Of a stretch of 64,000 bases of DNA, positions 52,264 through 61,350 are shown in pieces; within the stretch, counting starts at the first letter, position 1, and every line of letters begins with the position of its first letter. The DNA is from Candidatus Phytoplasma oryzae. Its GTDB lineage: Bacteria; Bacillota_I; Bacilli_A; Acholeplasmatales; Acholeplasmataceae. The notes beneath the pieces were generated by a model. That model worked only from the letters and a program-made list of their open reading frames with translations. It was not told the DNA's origin and did not search any database. Location of the stretch: NCBI RefSeq assembly GCF_003263355.1, contig NZ_JHUK01000001.1, forward strand, positions 1-64,000, in the 5' to 3' direction. The translations under genes were made by a program, and so were the position numbers.

Positions 52264-55005
52264 ATGTCGAATAATAATTTCAAAAAAACTTTATTAATGC
52301 CGTGCACTGATTTTCCAATGAAAGCTAATTTAAGTCAAAAAGAAATTGAAATAGAATTATTTTGGAAAAATATAAATTTATATCAAAAAAATTTAAATAA
52401 AAATAAAAAAAATAATTTATTCTTATTACATGATGGACCTCCTTATGCAAATGGAAATATTCATATAGGTCACGCTTTAAATAAAATTTTAAAAGATTTT
52501 ATTTTAAGATTTAAAACAATGCAAGGATTTTATACACCATTCATTCCAGGGTGGGATACACATGGATTACCAATAGAAATTGGTGTTTTAAAAAAAAAAA
52601 CAAATAATAAAATTATTAATAAAGAAAATTTTATAAAAAGTTGCCAAGAATTTGCTTTAAATTTTGTAGAAAAACAAAAAAAAAGCTTCCAAAGACTAGG
52701 AATTTTAGGCGATTGGGAAAATTCTTATTTAACTTTAAATAAAGATTTTATATCAAATCAAATTCGTATTTTTGGAAAAATAGTAGAAAAAAAATTAATT
52801 TTCAAAGATTTAAAAAATGTTTACTGGTCTCCTTTTTTAAATTCTGTTTTAGCAGAATCAGAAATAGAATATAAAAATTGTTCATCTTTTTCTATTTTTA
52901 TAACTTTTAAAATAATAAGTAAAAATTTTTTTGAAAATTCAAAACTTTTAGTTTGGACAACTACTCCATGGACTTTACCTGCTAATGTAGCTATTTGTGT
53001 AAATCCTGAAAAAGAATATTATTTAATTTCAACTTTAAAAGATAAATATATTATAGGGAAAAATCTTTTAGATAAATTAAAAGAAAAATTTAAATGGAAA
53101 GAAATAAAAATTATTAAAACTTTTAAAGGTTACCTATTAGAAAATATAATTTATGAAAATACTTTATTTAATAAAAAAGGCAAAATTATTTTAGATAAAT
53201 TTGTTTCTGATCAAGAAGGAACTGGTTTAGTTCATATTGCCCCAGGACACGGTGAAGAAGATTTCTTAGTTGGTAAAAAAAATAATCTTCCGATACTATG
53301 TAGTGTTAATAAAAATGGTTTAATGACAGAAATATCAGGTATTTATCAAGGTATTTTTTATGAAAAAGCTAACAAACGAATTATAGAAGATCTCTATAAA
53401 AACAAATTAATTTTAAAATCTGAAACAATAATCCATTCATATCCACACGATGAAAGAATTAAAAAACCTGTTATTTGTTTAGTTATTCCACAATGGTTTT
53501 TAAATATTGACAAAATTAAAGATAATTTATTAGAAAAAATTAAAAAAATTGAATGGATACCTGAATGGGGACAAGTTAAAATGAATAATATGATAAAAGA
53601 TAGAAAATATTGGGTTATTAGTAGACAAAGAACTTGGGGAGTCCCTATACCTATTTTTTATACTGAAAATAATGAACCTATTCTAGATTCTTATGTCATT
53701 AACCATATAGCTGATTTATTTCAAAAACATGGAATAGATATTTGGTATAAATGGGATGTTAAAAATCTTTTACCTTTAAATTATAAAAACAAACAAAGTC
53801 CTAATAACCTTTTTTACAAAGAAACAGATATTATAGATGTATGGTTTGACTCTGGAACATCTTATAGCATACTTCAAAAATTTTCATCTAGTTTTGTCTC
53901 TTCTGAAATATGTTTAGAAGGAGCTGATCAATATAGAGGATGGTTTAATTCTTCTTTAATAACTTCTACAGCTGCTTTTAATAAAAAACCATATAAAAAA
54001 ATTATTACTCATGGATTTGTTTTAGATGGTTCAGGTCAAAAAATGAGCAAATCACTAAATAATGTTGTTGATCCTTTGGATATTATAAAAACAAAAGGCG
54101 CAGATATTTTAAGATTATGGGTTGCAAGTATCAATTATAATATAGACGTAAGATTAGATTCTTTAATTTTAAAACAAATAGAAGAAAAATATAGAAAAAT
54201 AAGGAATATTTTACGTTTTATGTTAGGAAATTTAAATAATTTTAATCCTAAAACTAATTATATAATATTAGAAAAAAGAACAAATTTTGATAAAATTTTT
54301 ATTGTAGAATTTTATAAAATTATAATTAATATTATTGAATTATATGAAAAATATAACTTTGAAAAAATAACAAGTTTATTATATTCTTTTATAACTAACA
54401 AAATTAGTTCTTTTTATTTAGATTTTATTAAGGATATTTTATATATCGAAAAAGAAAATAATTTCGAAAGAAGAATAATACAATCTAATATATATGATAT
54501 GCTTATAAATTTATTAAAAATACTAACACCTATTATTCCACACACTACCTCAGAAGCATATAAATCAATGAATTTTTTAGATAAAAAAGAAGATATTTAT
54601 CTTGAATCAATACCTAAAAAAGAAACAATGAATAATATCATTAGTATTTTTAAAGAAAAATACAACCAAATTAAAAATAGTTATGAACTATTTTTTAAAT
54701 TAAGAGTTATTATACTTAAAAAAATAGAAGAAGCTAGACAAAAAAAAATTATTAATAAATCTTTAGATATAAAATTAATCTTAGATTTACCCAAAGAATA
54801 TATTCAAGTTTTGAATGACTTAGAAATAAAACAAAAACTTTCTCAAATATTAATTGTTTCACAAATAGAAGTAAGAAAATCTAAAAAACTAAAAATAAAA
54901 ATAATTAAAGCAATAGGTCATGAATGTCCGAGATGTTGGAATATTATCGCAGAAAAAAAAATAGATGTCTTATGTAATCGTTGTAATTTAGTTTTAAAAG
55001 AATAA
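52264..55005 (+). CDS. ileS: Isoleucine--tRNA ligase
   Basis: This class I synthetase has an editing domain. The HIGH motif is in PYANGNIHIGHALNKILKD (about residue 60). The CP1 editing domain holds LVWTTTPWTLPAN and GTGLVHIAPGHGEED. KMSKS occurs in SGQKMSKSLNNVVDP (about residue 595). The C-terminal zinc ribbon has two cysteine pairs (CPRC, CNRC). The 913 residues are complete. TTAGGAG precedes the ATG. It presumably charges isoleucine tRNAs in the same operon as ychF. Confidence 0.97.
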   Translation: MSNNNFKKTLLMPCTDFPMKANLSQKEIEIELFWKNINLYQKNLNKNKKNNLFLLHDGPPYANGNIHIGHALNKILKDFILRFKTMQGFYTPFIPGWDTHGLPIEIGVLKKKTNNKIINKENFIKSCQEFALNFVEKQKKSFQRLGILGDWENSYLTLNKDFISNQIRIFGKIVEKKLIFKDLKNVYWSPFLNSVLAESEIEYKNCSSFSIFITFKIISKNFFENSKLLVWTTTPWTLPANVAICVNPEKEYYLISTLKDKYIIGKNLLDKLKEKFKWKEIKIIKTFKGYLLENIIYENTLFNKKGKIILDKFVSDQEGTGLVHIAPGHGEEDFLVGKKNNLPILCSVNKNGLMTEISGIYQGIFYEKANKRIIEDLYKNKLILKSETIIHSYPHDERIKKPVICLVIPQWFLNIDKIKDNLLEKIKKIEWIPEWGQVKMNNMIKDRKYWVISRQRTWGVPIPIFYTENNEPILDSYVINHIADLFQKHGIDIWYKWDVKNLLPLNYKNKQSPNNLFYKETDIIDVWFDSGTSYSILQKFSSSFVSSEICLEGADQYRGWFNSSLITSTAAFNKKPYKKIITHGFVLDGSGQKMSKSLNNVVDPLDIIKTKGADILRLWVASINYNIDVRLDSLILKQIEEKYRKIRNILRFMLGNLNNFNPKTNYIILEKRTNFDKIFIVEFYKIIINIIELYEKYNFEKITSLLYSFITNKISSFYLDFIKDILYIEKENNFERRIIQSNIYDMLINLLKILTPIIPHTTSEAYKSMNFLDKKEDIYLESIPKKETMNNIISIFKEKYNQIKNSYELFFKLRVIILKKIEEARQKKIINKSLDIKLILDLPKEYIQVLNDLEIKQKLSQILIVSQIEVRKSKKLKIKIIKAIGHECPRCWNIIAEKKIDVLCNRCNLVLKE

Positions 55006-55052
55006 ATTATAACAAAATATAAAAATAAAAGGAAAATAATTAAAAATATATT

Positions 55053-55859
55053 ATGGATAAACAAAAAAAATTTTTTTTAAATAAAAAAATAATTAATTTA
55101 AAAATTATTTTAATGGGAATATTTTTTAGTTTTATATATATTTTATCTGATGCGCTTTTTGTAAGTGGTAATTATGATATAAAAATTTACACTACAGGAA
55201 TTCATGGAATAGGCGATGCTATTGCTAAAATTTTAAAAGAAATAAGCAATAAAGATTTTTTTTTAAATTTTCCTTATTTATTTAAATTAACTCAAAAAAG
55301 TTCTTTTAATGGAATTTTTGCTGGAATATTTTATGGTGTAGTTAATATACTATTATTTATTTTCATTGCTTTTCCTAAACTTGATTATAAATTTTCTATT
55401 AATTCTCTTATAAATAGTATTTTTTTATTTTTATTTATTATAATTTTAGCAAAACAAATAAATGGAGAATACGGTTATTTAAAAAAAATGCAAAATTGTT
55501 TTGGTTTATTTAAACCTAACGGAGGTTTTATAATTTCATTTATAAGAATTATTTTAACTTCTATAATAGCCGGTATTGCCCATGGATTTTCTATTAAAAT
55601 AGGAAGTTCTACAGGAGGTACAGATATAATTGCTAAATATTTAGCTAATTACAAAAAAAAAGATATATCAATATATATTACGATATCAAATTTTTTAATT
55701 TGTTTAATAGCTGTTATTGTTTTATTTTTATTTAATCAAGAATTTGAATGGAAATCACTTATTTTATCTTTAATAAAAATATTTATAACTGGATATTTAA
55801 TATATTTAATAGTAAAAAAAAAAGTAAATACAAATACAAAAAAAGATATAAAAACGTAA
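55053..55859 (+). CDS. YitT-family membrane protein, without C-terminal DUF2179
   Basis: This is a polytopic membrane protein of 268 residues with about six spans. The central SSTGGTDIIAKYLAN motif and GIAHGFSIKIG match the YitT/DUF161 family, thought to be small-solute transporters, though substrates are unknown. The usual C-terminal cytoplasmic DUF2179 domain is absent; the protein ends shortly after the last span with a lysine tail. It lies between ileS and the recombinase gene. Confidence 0.8.
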   Translation: MDKQKKFFLNKKIINLKIILMGIFFSFIYILSDALFVSGNYDIKIYTTGIHGIGDAIAKILKEISNKDFFLNFPYLFKLTQKSSFNGIFAGIFYGVVNILLFIFIAFPKLDYKFSINSLINSIFLFLFIIILAKQINGEYGYLKKMQNCFGLFKPNGGFIISFIRIILTSIIAGIAHGFSIKIGSSTGGTDIIAKYLANYKKKDISIYITISNFLICLIAVIVLFLFNQEFEWKSLILSLIKIFITGYLIYLIVKKKVNTNTKKDIKT

Positions 55860-55897
55860 AATATTTGAATTAAAAAAAGAAATAAAAAAAAATTAAA

Positions 55898-56842
55898 ATG
55901 AAGTCTATTTTAAAAAAATTTGAATTTTATTTAACTAATGAACTACTCTTATCTTTTAACACAATTTTATCTTATTTGAACGATATAAAACAATATTTAA
56001 ATTTTATAACAAAAAATTTAAAACTTGAATATTTAAATCAAATAAATCAAAATCATATTTCCTTATTTTTAACTTATATTAAAAATAATTTAAATATAAC
56101 TAGCAAAACTTTAGCTAGAAAAATAATTGTTATTAAAAAATTTCATTATTTTTTAATTTTAGAAAAACAAACTAAAAATAATGTAGCTTTAACTTTAAAA
56201 ACTCCTAAAATAAATAAAAATTTACCTTCTGTATTATCATTAGAAGAAGTTTTTTTATTTCTGAAAAAAACAAATACTGATAATTCATTATTAGAATTAA
56301 GAAATAAAGCTATTTTTGAATTAATGTATGGTTCAGGATTAAGAATAACTGAACTTTTAAATTTAACTTTAAATGATTTAAATCTAAAATCTTTTTATAT
56401 AAATATTATAGGTAAAGGATCTAAAGAAAGAATAGTTCCTATTACTAAACATTCTTCTTCTGCATTAAAATATTATTTAAAAAAAATTCGTCCTTTTTTA
56501 TTAAATAAAAAAAAAGAAAATTTTTATGTTTTTTTAAATAAGAAAGGAGAACGTTTATCTAGACAAGGTTGTTATAAAATTTTCAAACAAAAATTAAAAT
56601 TAGCCAATCTAAAAAGAAACTATTCTCCTCATACTCTTAGGCACTCTTTTGCTACGCATCTTTTAGAAAATGGAATAGATTTAAGAACTTTACAAAGTAT
56701 TTTAGGACATGAAGATATTGCGACAACTCAAATATATACTCATATTAATCAAAAATATTTAAGAAAAATATATTTGAAATATCATCCTAGATCTATAAAA
56801 AAAAATAAGAATAAAAAAAAAGGAGAGCAATTTCCATTTTGA
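55898..56842 (+). CDS. xerD: XerD-like tyrosine recombinase
   Basis: This site-specific recombinase is likely for chromosome dimer resolution. The N-terminal SAM-like core-binding domain (1 to about 100) is followed by the catalytic domain. Arg in GSGLRITELLNL, Lys in GKGSKERIVPI, His-x-x-Arg in SPHTLRHSFATHLLENG, His in LGHEDIATTQ and the Tyr nucleophile in YTHINQKYL are all present. The 314 residues fit Xer rather than phage integrases, and no attachment repeats lie nearby, so I favour a housekeeping role. Whether it is XerC or XerD is uncertain. It ends in TGA overlapping holA by four bases. Confidence 0.88.
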   Translation: MKSILKKFEFYLTNELLLSFNTILSYLNDIKQYLNFITKNLKLEYLNQINQNHISLFLTYIKNNLNITSKTLARKIIVIKKFHYFLILEKQTKNNVALTLKTPKINKNLPSVLSLEEVFLFLKKTNTDNSLLELRNKAIFELMYGSGLRITELLNLTLNDLNLKSFYINIIGKGSKERIVPITKHSSSALKYYLKKIRPFLLNKKKENFYVFLNKKGERLSRQGCYKIFKQKLKLANLKRNYSPHTLRHSFATHLLENGIDLRTLQSILGHEDIATTQIYTHINQKYLRKIYLKYHPRSIKKNKNKKKGEQFPF

Positions 56843-57837
56843 AAATATATCCTTTAAATTTATTTTTTTATAAACAAATTTTTTTTAAAGAACGTAAAAA
56901 AAAAATTTTACAAAAATTTTGTGAAAAAAATAAATATTGTTTTATAACATACAAAATAGAAAAAAATAATTATAATAGTACAATTAAAAATATAAAACAA
57001 GAATTATATACTAAATCTCTTTTTTTTAATAAAAAAGTGATTTTTATCGAAAATATTTCTTTTTTATTTACATCTAATAAATATAAAAATAATATAGATA
57101 TTTCTTTTTTATTTAATTATTTTCAAAATACTCGTTCAGATATTTTTATTTACTTAATAGAAGAAAAAGATATTTTTCCTGTTAACATCAAAAAAATAAT
57201 TTTCCAAAATTTTATAATTCAAACTAAAATTTCTATTAATAAAACAGAATTAATATCTTATATATATAAAATTTTTCAAAAAGATAATTTCATTATTAAA
57301 TCTAAAATAATTTATAAAATTATTGAAAAAACTTATGGAGATTTAATGTTACTACATCAAGAAATTGAAAAAATTAAAATTTATTATTATAATAAAGACA
57401 ATAAAATAATTGATGACGAAAATATAATTGATGAATTAATTTATTCTGAAGATAGAAAAATTTTTTTATTAATTAATTCTATGCTTCAAAAAAATAAAAT
57501 AATAGAAAATTTTTTATTGTTTAAAAATTTAGCAAATGATAAAAAAAATATTTTTATAATTATAAATCAAATTTTAAAAAAATTAAAAAATTTTATTATT
57601 ATAAAAAAAATTAAAAAAGAAAAAAAAAGAGAAAAAATAATTTCTCTTTTAAAATGTTCTCATAATGAATTAGATTTTTTAATTCAAGAAGCCAAGAATT
57701 TAGATATAGAAAAAATTAACAATTTATTTATATTTTTTTCAGAATTATTATTTCAAATAAAAAAAGAAAATTTATTATCCCGAATAAAATTAGAAATGTT
57801 TTTTATTAAAGAAATATTTGGAAAAAATATTCTTTAA
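56839..57837 (+). CDS. holA: DNA polymerase III delta subunit (clamp loader)
   Basis: The delta subunit opens the sliding clamp. The 332 residues lack Walker motifs, as expected, but follow the family plan: a first domain with KVIFIENISFLF, a second with KTYGDLMLLHQEIEKIK, and a helical C-terminal collar. The start codon is TTG (56839), with AGGAGAG about 12 nt upstream, in a TTGA overlap with the recombinase gene. Divergence makes the assignment family-level. Its last 48 bases overlap the convergent tsaC gene. Confidence 0.85.
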   Translation: MKIYPLNLFFYKQIFFKERKKKILQKFCEKNKYCFITYKIEKNNYNSTIKNIKQELYTKSLFFNKKVIFIENISFLFTSNKYKNNIDISFLFNYFQNTRSDIFIYLIEEKDIFPVNIKKIIFQNFIIQTKISINKTELISYIYKIFQKDNFIIKSKIIYKIIEKTYGDLMLLHQEIEKIKIYYYNKDNKIIDDENIIDELIYSEDRKIFLLINSMLQKNKIIENFLLFKNLANDKKNIFIIINQILKKLKNFIIIKKIKKEKKREKIISLLKCSHNELDFLIQEAKNLDIEKINNLFIFFSELLFQIKKENLLSRIKLEMFFIKEIFGKNIL

Positions 57838-58386
57838 AATTATAATATTTTTTTTTTCCCCTTTTCTAATTATATTCCAATAAAAAGTTGTTGTGTCTAT
57901 AACTGTAGAAGAAATGCCAGAAGATACATGATTTTTGTTATTATCATAATAAATATAATCAACTTTATTTTGATACTTTTTCTTAATTTCTTGATAATTA
58001 TTTAAAGGAGGTTCTCCGCTTTGATTAATAGAAGTAGTTCTTAAAGGACCTTCTTTTTTTAAAATTTTTAAAGCTAATGGATGATTAGGCATTCTAATGC
58101 CTATTTTTTTTTCTTTTTTATATAAATCACAAGATAATCGAACATGAACAATTAAAGTTACAGAACCAGGCCAAAAATAATGAATTTTTTTTTTAATTTC
58201 ATTATCTAAAAATACTATTTTTTCAATTTGTTGTAAAGAAAAAAATAAAATAGAAATAGGTTTATTAAAATCTCTTTTTTTAATTTGATAAATTTTTTTT
58301 AAATTATATTTATCATCAATTCTAACACCTATACCATAAACTGTATCTGTAGGAAAAATAATAATTTTTTTTTGATTAACTTTCAC
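57790..58386 (-). CDS. tsaC: L-threonylcarbamoyladenylate synthase
   Basis: TsaC makes threonylcarbamoyl-AMP from Thr, bicarbonate and ATP, the first step to t6A37 in tRNAs reading ANN codons. The YrdC-like core is clear: FPTDTVYGIGVRIDD at the start, KKRDFNKPISILF, PGSVTLIV, GIRMPNHPLALKIL and TSINQSGEPPLNN. The 198 residues lack the Sua5 C-terminal domain, so this is the TsaC form. The start codon is GTG (58386), five bases after prfA, so coupling is likely. Its 3' end overlaps holA on the other strand by 48 bp. Confidence 0.9.
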   Translation of the reverse strand: MKVNQKKIIIFPTDTVYGIGVRIDDKYNLKKIYQIKKRDFNKPISILFFSLQQIEKIVFLDNEIKKKIHYFWPGSVTLIVHVRLSCDLYKKEKKIGIRMPNHPLALKILKKEGPLRTTSINQSGEPPLNNYQEIKKKYQNKVDYIYYDNNKNHVSSGISSTVIDTTTFYWNIIRKGEKKNIIILKNIFSKYFFNKKHF

Positions 58387-58391
58387 TTTTT

Positions 58392-59465
58392 TTAAAATTC
58401 CGTTTTTAATTTTTTTTTATTAAACTCTTCAATTAAAGGTTCAATAACTAAATTAATTTTTCCCTCCATAAAAAGATCTAATTTATAAAAAATCAAGTTA
58501 AACCTATGATCTATAATCTTATTTTGAGAATAATTATAAGTTCTTATCTTTTCGCTTCTTTCTCCTTTTCCGAATATCTTTTTTCTTATAATATTTTGTT
58601 CTTTATGTTGATAATTAGAAATTTGATAATATATTCTATTTTTTAATAATTGAAAAGCTTTTTCTTTGTTTTGATGTTGACTTTTAGCAATTTGGCAAGC
58701 TACGCTAATTTTAGTTGGTATATGTGTCAATCTAACTGCAGATTTCGTAGTATTAACAGACTGTCCGCCTGGACCGCTAGCATTAAAAGTATCTATTCTA
58801 ATATCTGACCAATTCAATTCTAAATCTATCTTTTTTTGTTCAGGAATAACTAATATTTTCACTGTAGAAGTATGTATTCTTCCTTGTTTTTCTGTTGAAG
58901 GTACCCTTTGAACTCTATGTATTCCAGATTCATATTTCAAAAAAGAATAACTTTTTGGTCCATAAATAATTACTTCTACAGAAGAAATACCATTATTCAA
59001 ACCATTATTAAAATTAATTATTTCTGTTTTCCAATTTTTACTTTCTGCATATTTCATATAAGTACGGAATAAGTCAGCAACAAACAGATGAGATTCATTA
59101 CCTCCAGCCGCACCTTTAATTTCCATGATAGTTCCTTGATGTTCTTCTTCTTCTTTATGAAAAATTTTTTTTTTTAATTCGCAAACAGTTTGTTGAATTT
59201 TATTTTCTAATTTTTTTTCTTCTTCTTTAGCTAAAGTTATTATTTCATTATATTCTTTATCTTTTTTTCGACTTTGAATCAAAATATTTTTTATTTTTTC
59301 CAAATCTGAATTTAATTTATTATATTTATTATAAATAAACATAATTTTTTCCAAATAATTTATTTTTTTCAGAAAATTAATATCTCTTAAATTTTCAGAA
59401 TTGTCTAAAATTTTTTTTTGTAAATATAAATATTTTTTTTTTAAAATTTCTAATTCTTCAAACAT
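58392..59465 (-). CDS. prfA: Peptide chain release factor 1
   Basis: RF1 recognises UAA and UAG and triggers peptide release. A long N-terminal coiled coil is followed by the anticodon-like loop region and the GGQ motif in FNASGPGGQSVNTT. The 357 residues are standard. It lies between dnaB and tsaC on the same strand. HemK/PrmC, often adjacent, is not seen. UGA being a stop here implies that RF2 (prfB) exists elsewhere in the genome. Confidence 0.96.
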   Translation of the reverse strand: MFEELEILKKKYLYLQKKILDNSENLRDINFLKKINYLEKIMFIYNKYNKLNSDLEKIKNILIQSRKKDKEYNEIITLAKEEEKKLENKIQQTVCELKKKIFHKEEEEHQGTIMEIKGAAGGNESHLFVADLFRTYMKYAESKNWKTEIINFNNGLNNGISSVEVIIYGPKSYSFLKYESGIHRVQRVPSTEKQGRIHTSTVKILVIPEQKKIDLELNWSDIRIDTFNASGPGGQSVNTTKSAVRLTHIPTKISVACQIAKSQHQNKEKAFQLLKNRIYYQISNYQHKEQNIIRKKIFGKGERSEKIRTYNYSQNKIIDHRFNLIFYKLDLFMEGKINLVIEPLIEEFNKKKLKTEF

Positions 59466-59511
59466 ACTTAATATATCTTTTCTCTTTCAAAAAAATATTA
59501 ATAAAAAACAA

Positions 59512-60876
59512 CTAAATTTCTTTATCTAATTCTATTTCATAAAAAAGTAAACAATCTAAATCAAAATTAAATGTTTTTGTACTTGTAGCACCGTGCCTAT
59601 TTTTAGCAATAATTAATTCAGTATAACCCTTCATATCATTATCTATATCATTTTTAAATTTACTATAATAACTTTTTCTGTATAAAAACATTACTATATC
59701 AGCATCTTGTTCGATACTGCCTGAATCTCTTAAATCAGATAAAATAGGTCTTTTATCTTCTCTTTTTTCCACTTCTCTTGATAATTGAGATAAAGCGATA
59801 ACCGGAACTTTAAGTTCTCTTGCCATTTGTTTCAAACTTTTAGAAATATCCGATACTTCTTCTTGTCTATTAAAAAAATTAAAATTAGATTTATGTGGTT
59901 TACGAATTAATTGTAAATAATCCACAATAACTATATCTAATTTATTTTGATTTTTTAATTGTCTACATTGTGATATAATTTCCAAAATATTTACAGTAGT
60001 AGTATCATCAAAATAAATATTTAAAGTTTCTAACTGATAAATAGAAGCATTTAACACATTAATTTGTTTTTCACTTAAAATTCCTAACTGAATATTTTTA
60101 TGAGGTATTTCGCTTATAGAACTTAAAATCCTTGTACCTAATTGTTCATTAGACATCTCTAAACTAAAAATAGCTACAGAGGCTTTTGAATTTTTATTTT
60201 TTTGAGCAATATTAATAGCTAAATTTGTCATAAAACTACTTTTTCCCATAGATGGACGAGCTGCTAAAATAATTAATTCTTCCGGTTTAAAACCTAAAGT
60301 AATTTCATCTAGATTTTGATAACCACTACTTAAACCTATAATATTATGCTCCCTACGAATATTAATAGTTTTTTCTTTAATTTCTTTCAACAAATTATTA
60401 ATTCTTATAAAATTACTATTTTTTTTTCTTTGAGAAATTTTAAAAATTTTTTCTTCAGCAATATTCAAAAAACTTTGTGAATCTATTTCTTTATTATTAA
60501 TTCCATCATAAACAATAGTAGAAGCTGCATTAATAACTTCTCTCTTTAAAGAAGCTTCTAACAAAAATTCAATATAATTATCTAAATGATAAATAGAAGG
60601 AAATAAACTTCCTAATTTGATTAAATATTCTTTACCGCCTTCAATATTTTTTTTTTTATCTTCTAATAAAATATAAACAGAATAATAATCAATTTCCTTT
60701 CTTTGGAAATACAGTTCTTTCATCGTCATATAAATATATTGATGATCTATATTAAAAAAATCATTAATCTCTAATCGATTGATTACATTAATTATTTGTT
60801 TCGAATCTAAAAAAATAATACCTAAAACAGCTTGTTCAGCATCTAGATAATAAGGTAATTTAAGATTTTTATGCAT
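59512..60876 (-). CDS. dnaB: Replicative DNA helicase DnaB
   Basis: This is the hexameric helicase of the replication fork (dnaC in Bacillus nomenclature). The N-terminal domain begins PYYLDAEQAVLGIIF. The RecA-like domain has Walker A AARPSMGKSSFM (about 207-218), Walker B IVIVDYLQL and SQLSREVEKREDKRP, and ends DADIVMFLYR. The 454 residues are complete, with no intein. It lies 3 nt after the GdpP-L9 gene, an arrangement (gdpP-rplI-dnaB) also known from Firmicutes. Confidence 0.97.
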   Translation of the reverse strand: MHKNLKLPYYLDAEQAVLGIIFLDSKQIINVINRLEINDFFNIDHQYIYMTMKELYFQRKEIDYYSVYILLEDKKKNIEGGKEYLIKLGSLFPSIYHLDNYIEFLLEASLKREVINAASTIVYDGINNKEIDSQSFLNIAEEKIFKISQRKKNSNFIRINNLLKEIKEKTINIRREHNIIGLSSGYQNLDEITLGFKPEELIILAARPSMGKSSFMTNLAINIAQKNKNSKASVAIFSLEMSNEQLGTRILSSISEIPHKNIQLGILSEKQINVLNASIYQLETLNIYFDDTTTVNILEIISQCRQLKNQNKLDIVIVDYLQLIRKPHKSNFNFFNRQEEVSDISKSLKQMARELKVPVIALSQLSREVEKREDKRPILSDLRDSGSIEQDADIVMFLYRKSYYSKFKNDIDNDMKGYTELIIAKNRHGATSTKTFNFDLDCLLFYEIELDKEI

Positions 60877-60879
60877 TTT

Positions 60880-61350
60880 TTAATCTTTTTTTTCCTTTAT
60901 TTCTGTTTTAATAATGTTCATAATAAAAAAAGCAGTTATATCTTTATCTAAAAAAACATTAACTTTATATTGTCCCAAAGATAAAGAATCAATTTCATTA
61001 TCTAATGAAATTTTCTTACTATTAATGAAAATATTATATTTTTCATAAAAAACTTCAACAATTTGATTTAAAGTAATTTTACCATAAATCTTACCCTGAG
61101 GTCCTACTTTGACTTTGATATCAATTTCTTTATTATCAATATCTTTTTTTAATTGTCTTAATAAAACAATATGTTTTTTTCGTTCTTCTTCTTGTTTTTT
61201 TTGTTTTTCTTGTAAATTTTTAATATTCTCTTTATTAGCGTAAATAGCTTTTTTTTCTCTAATTAAAAAATTACCATAACCATTATTCACTTCAATAATA
61301 TCATTTTTGTGTCCTTTATTTTTAATATCTTGTAATAAAATCACTTTCAT
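60880..61350 (-). CDS. rplI: 50S ribosomal protein L9, internal start within the fused gene
   Basis: The last 156 codons form a complete L9: an N-terminal domain with MKVILLQDIKNKGHKNDII and GYGNFLIREKKAIYA, the long linking helix and a C-terminal domain. An internal Shine-Dalgarno AAGAAGG (61361-61367, minus strand) is ten bases before the ATG. Independent initiation inside the longer gene is therefore plausible and would yield normal L9 without a stop codon for GdpP. Confidence 0.7.
   Translation of the reverse strand: MKVILLQDIKNKGHKNDIIEVNNGYGNFLIREKKAIYANKENIKNLQEKQKKQEEERKKHIVLLRQLKKDIDNKEIDIKVKVGPQGKIYGKITLNQIVEVFYEKYNIFINSKKISLDNEIDSLSLGQYKVNVFLDKDITAFFIMNIIKTEIKEKKD

Noticed and set aside
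55898-56842. Integrase of a mobile unit or prophage
   Set aside because: It lies inside a housekeeping operon (ileS to holA), has Xer-like length, and no direct repeats or mobile-unit genes flank it.
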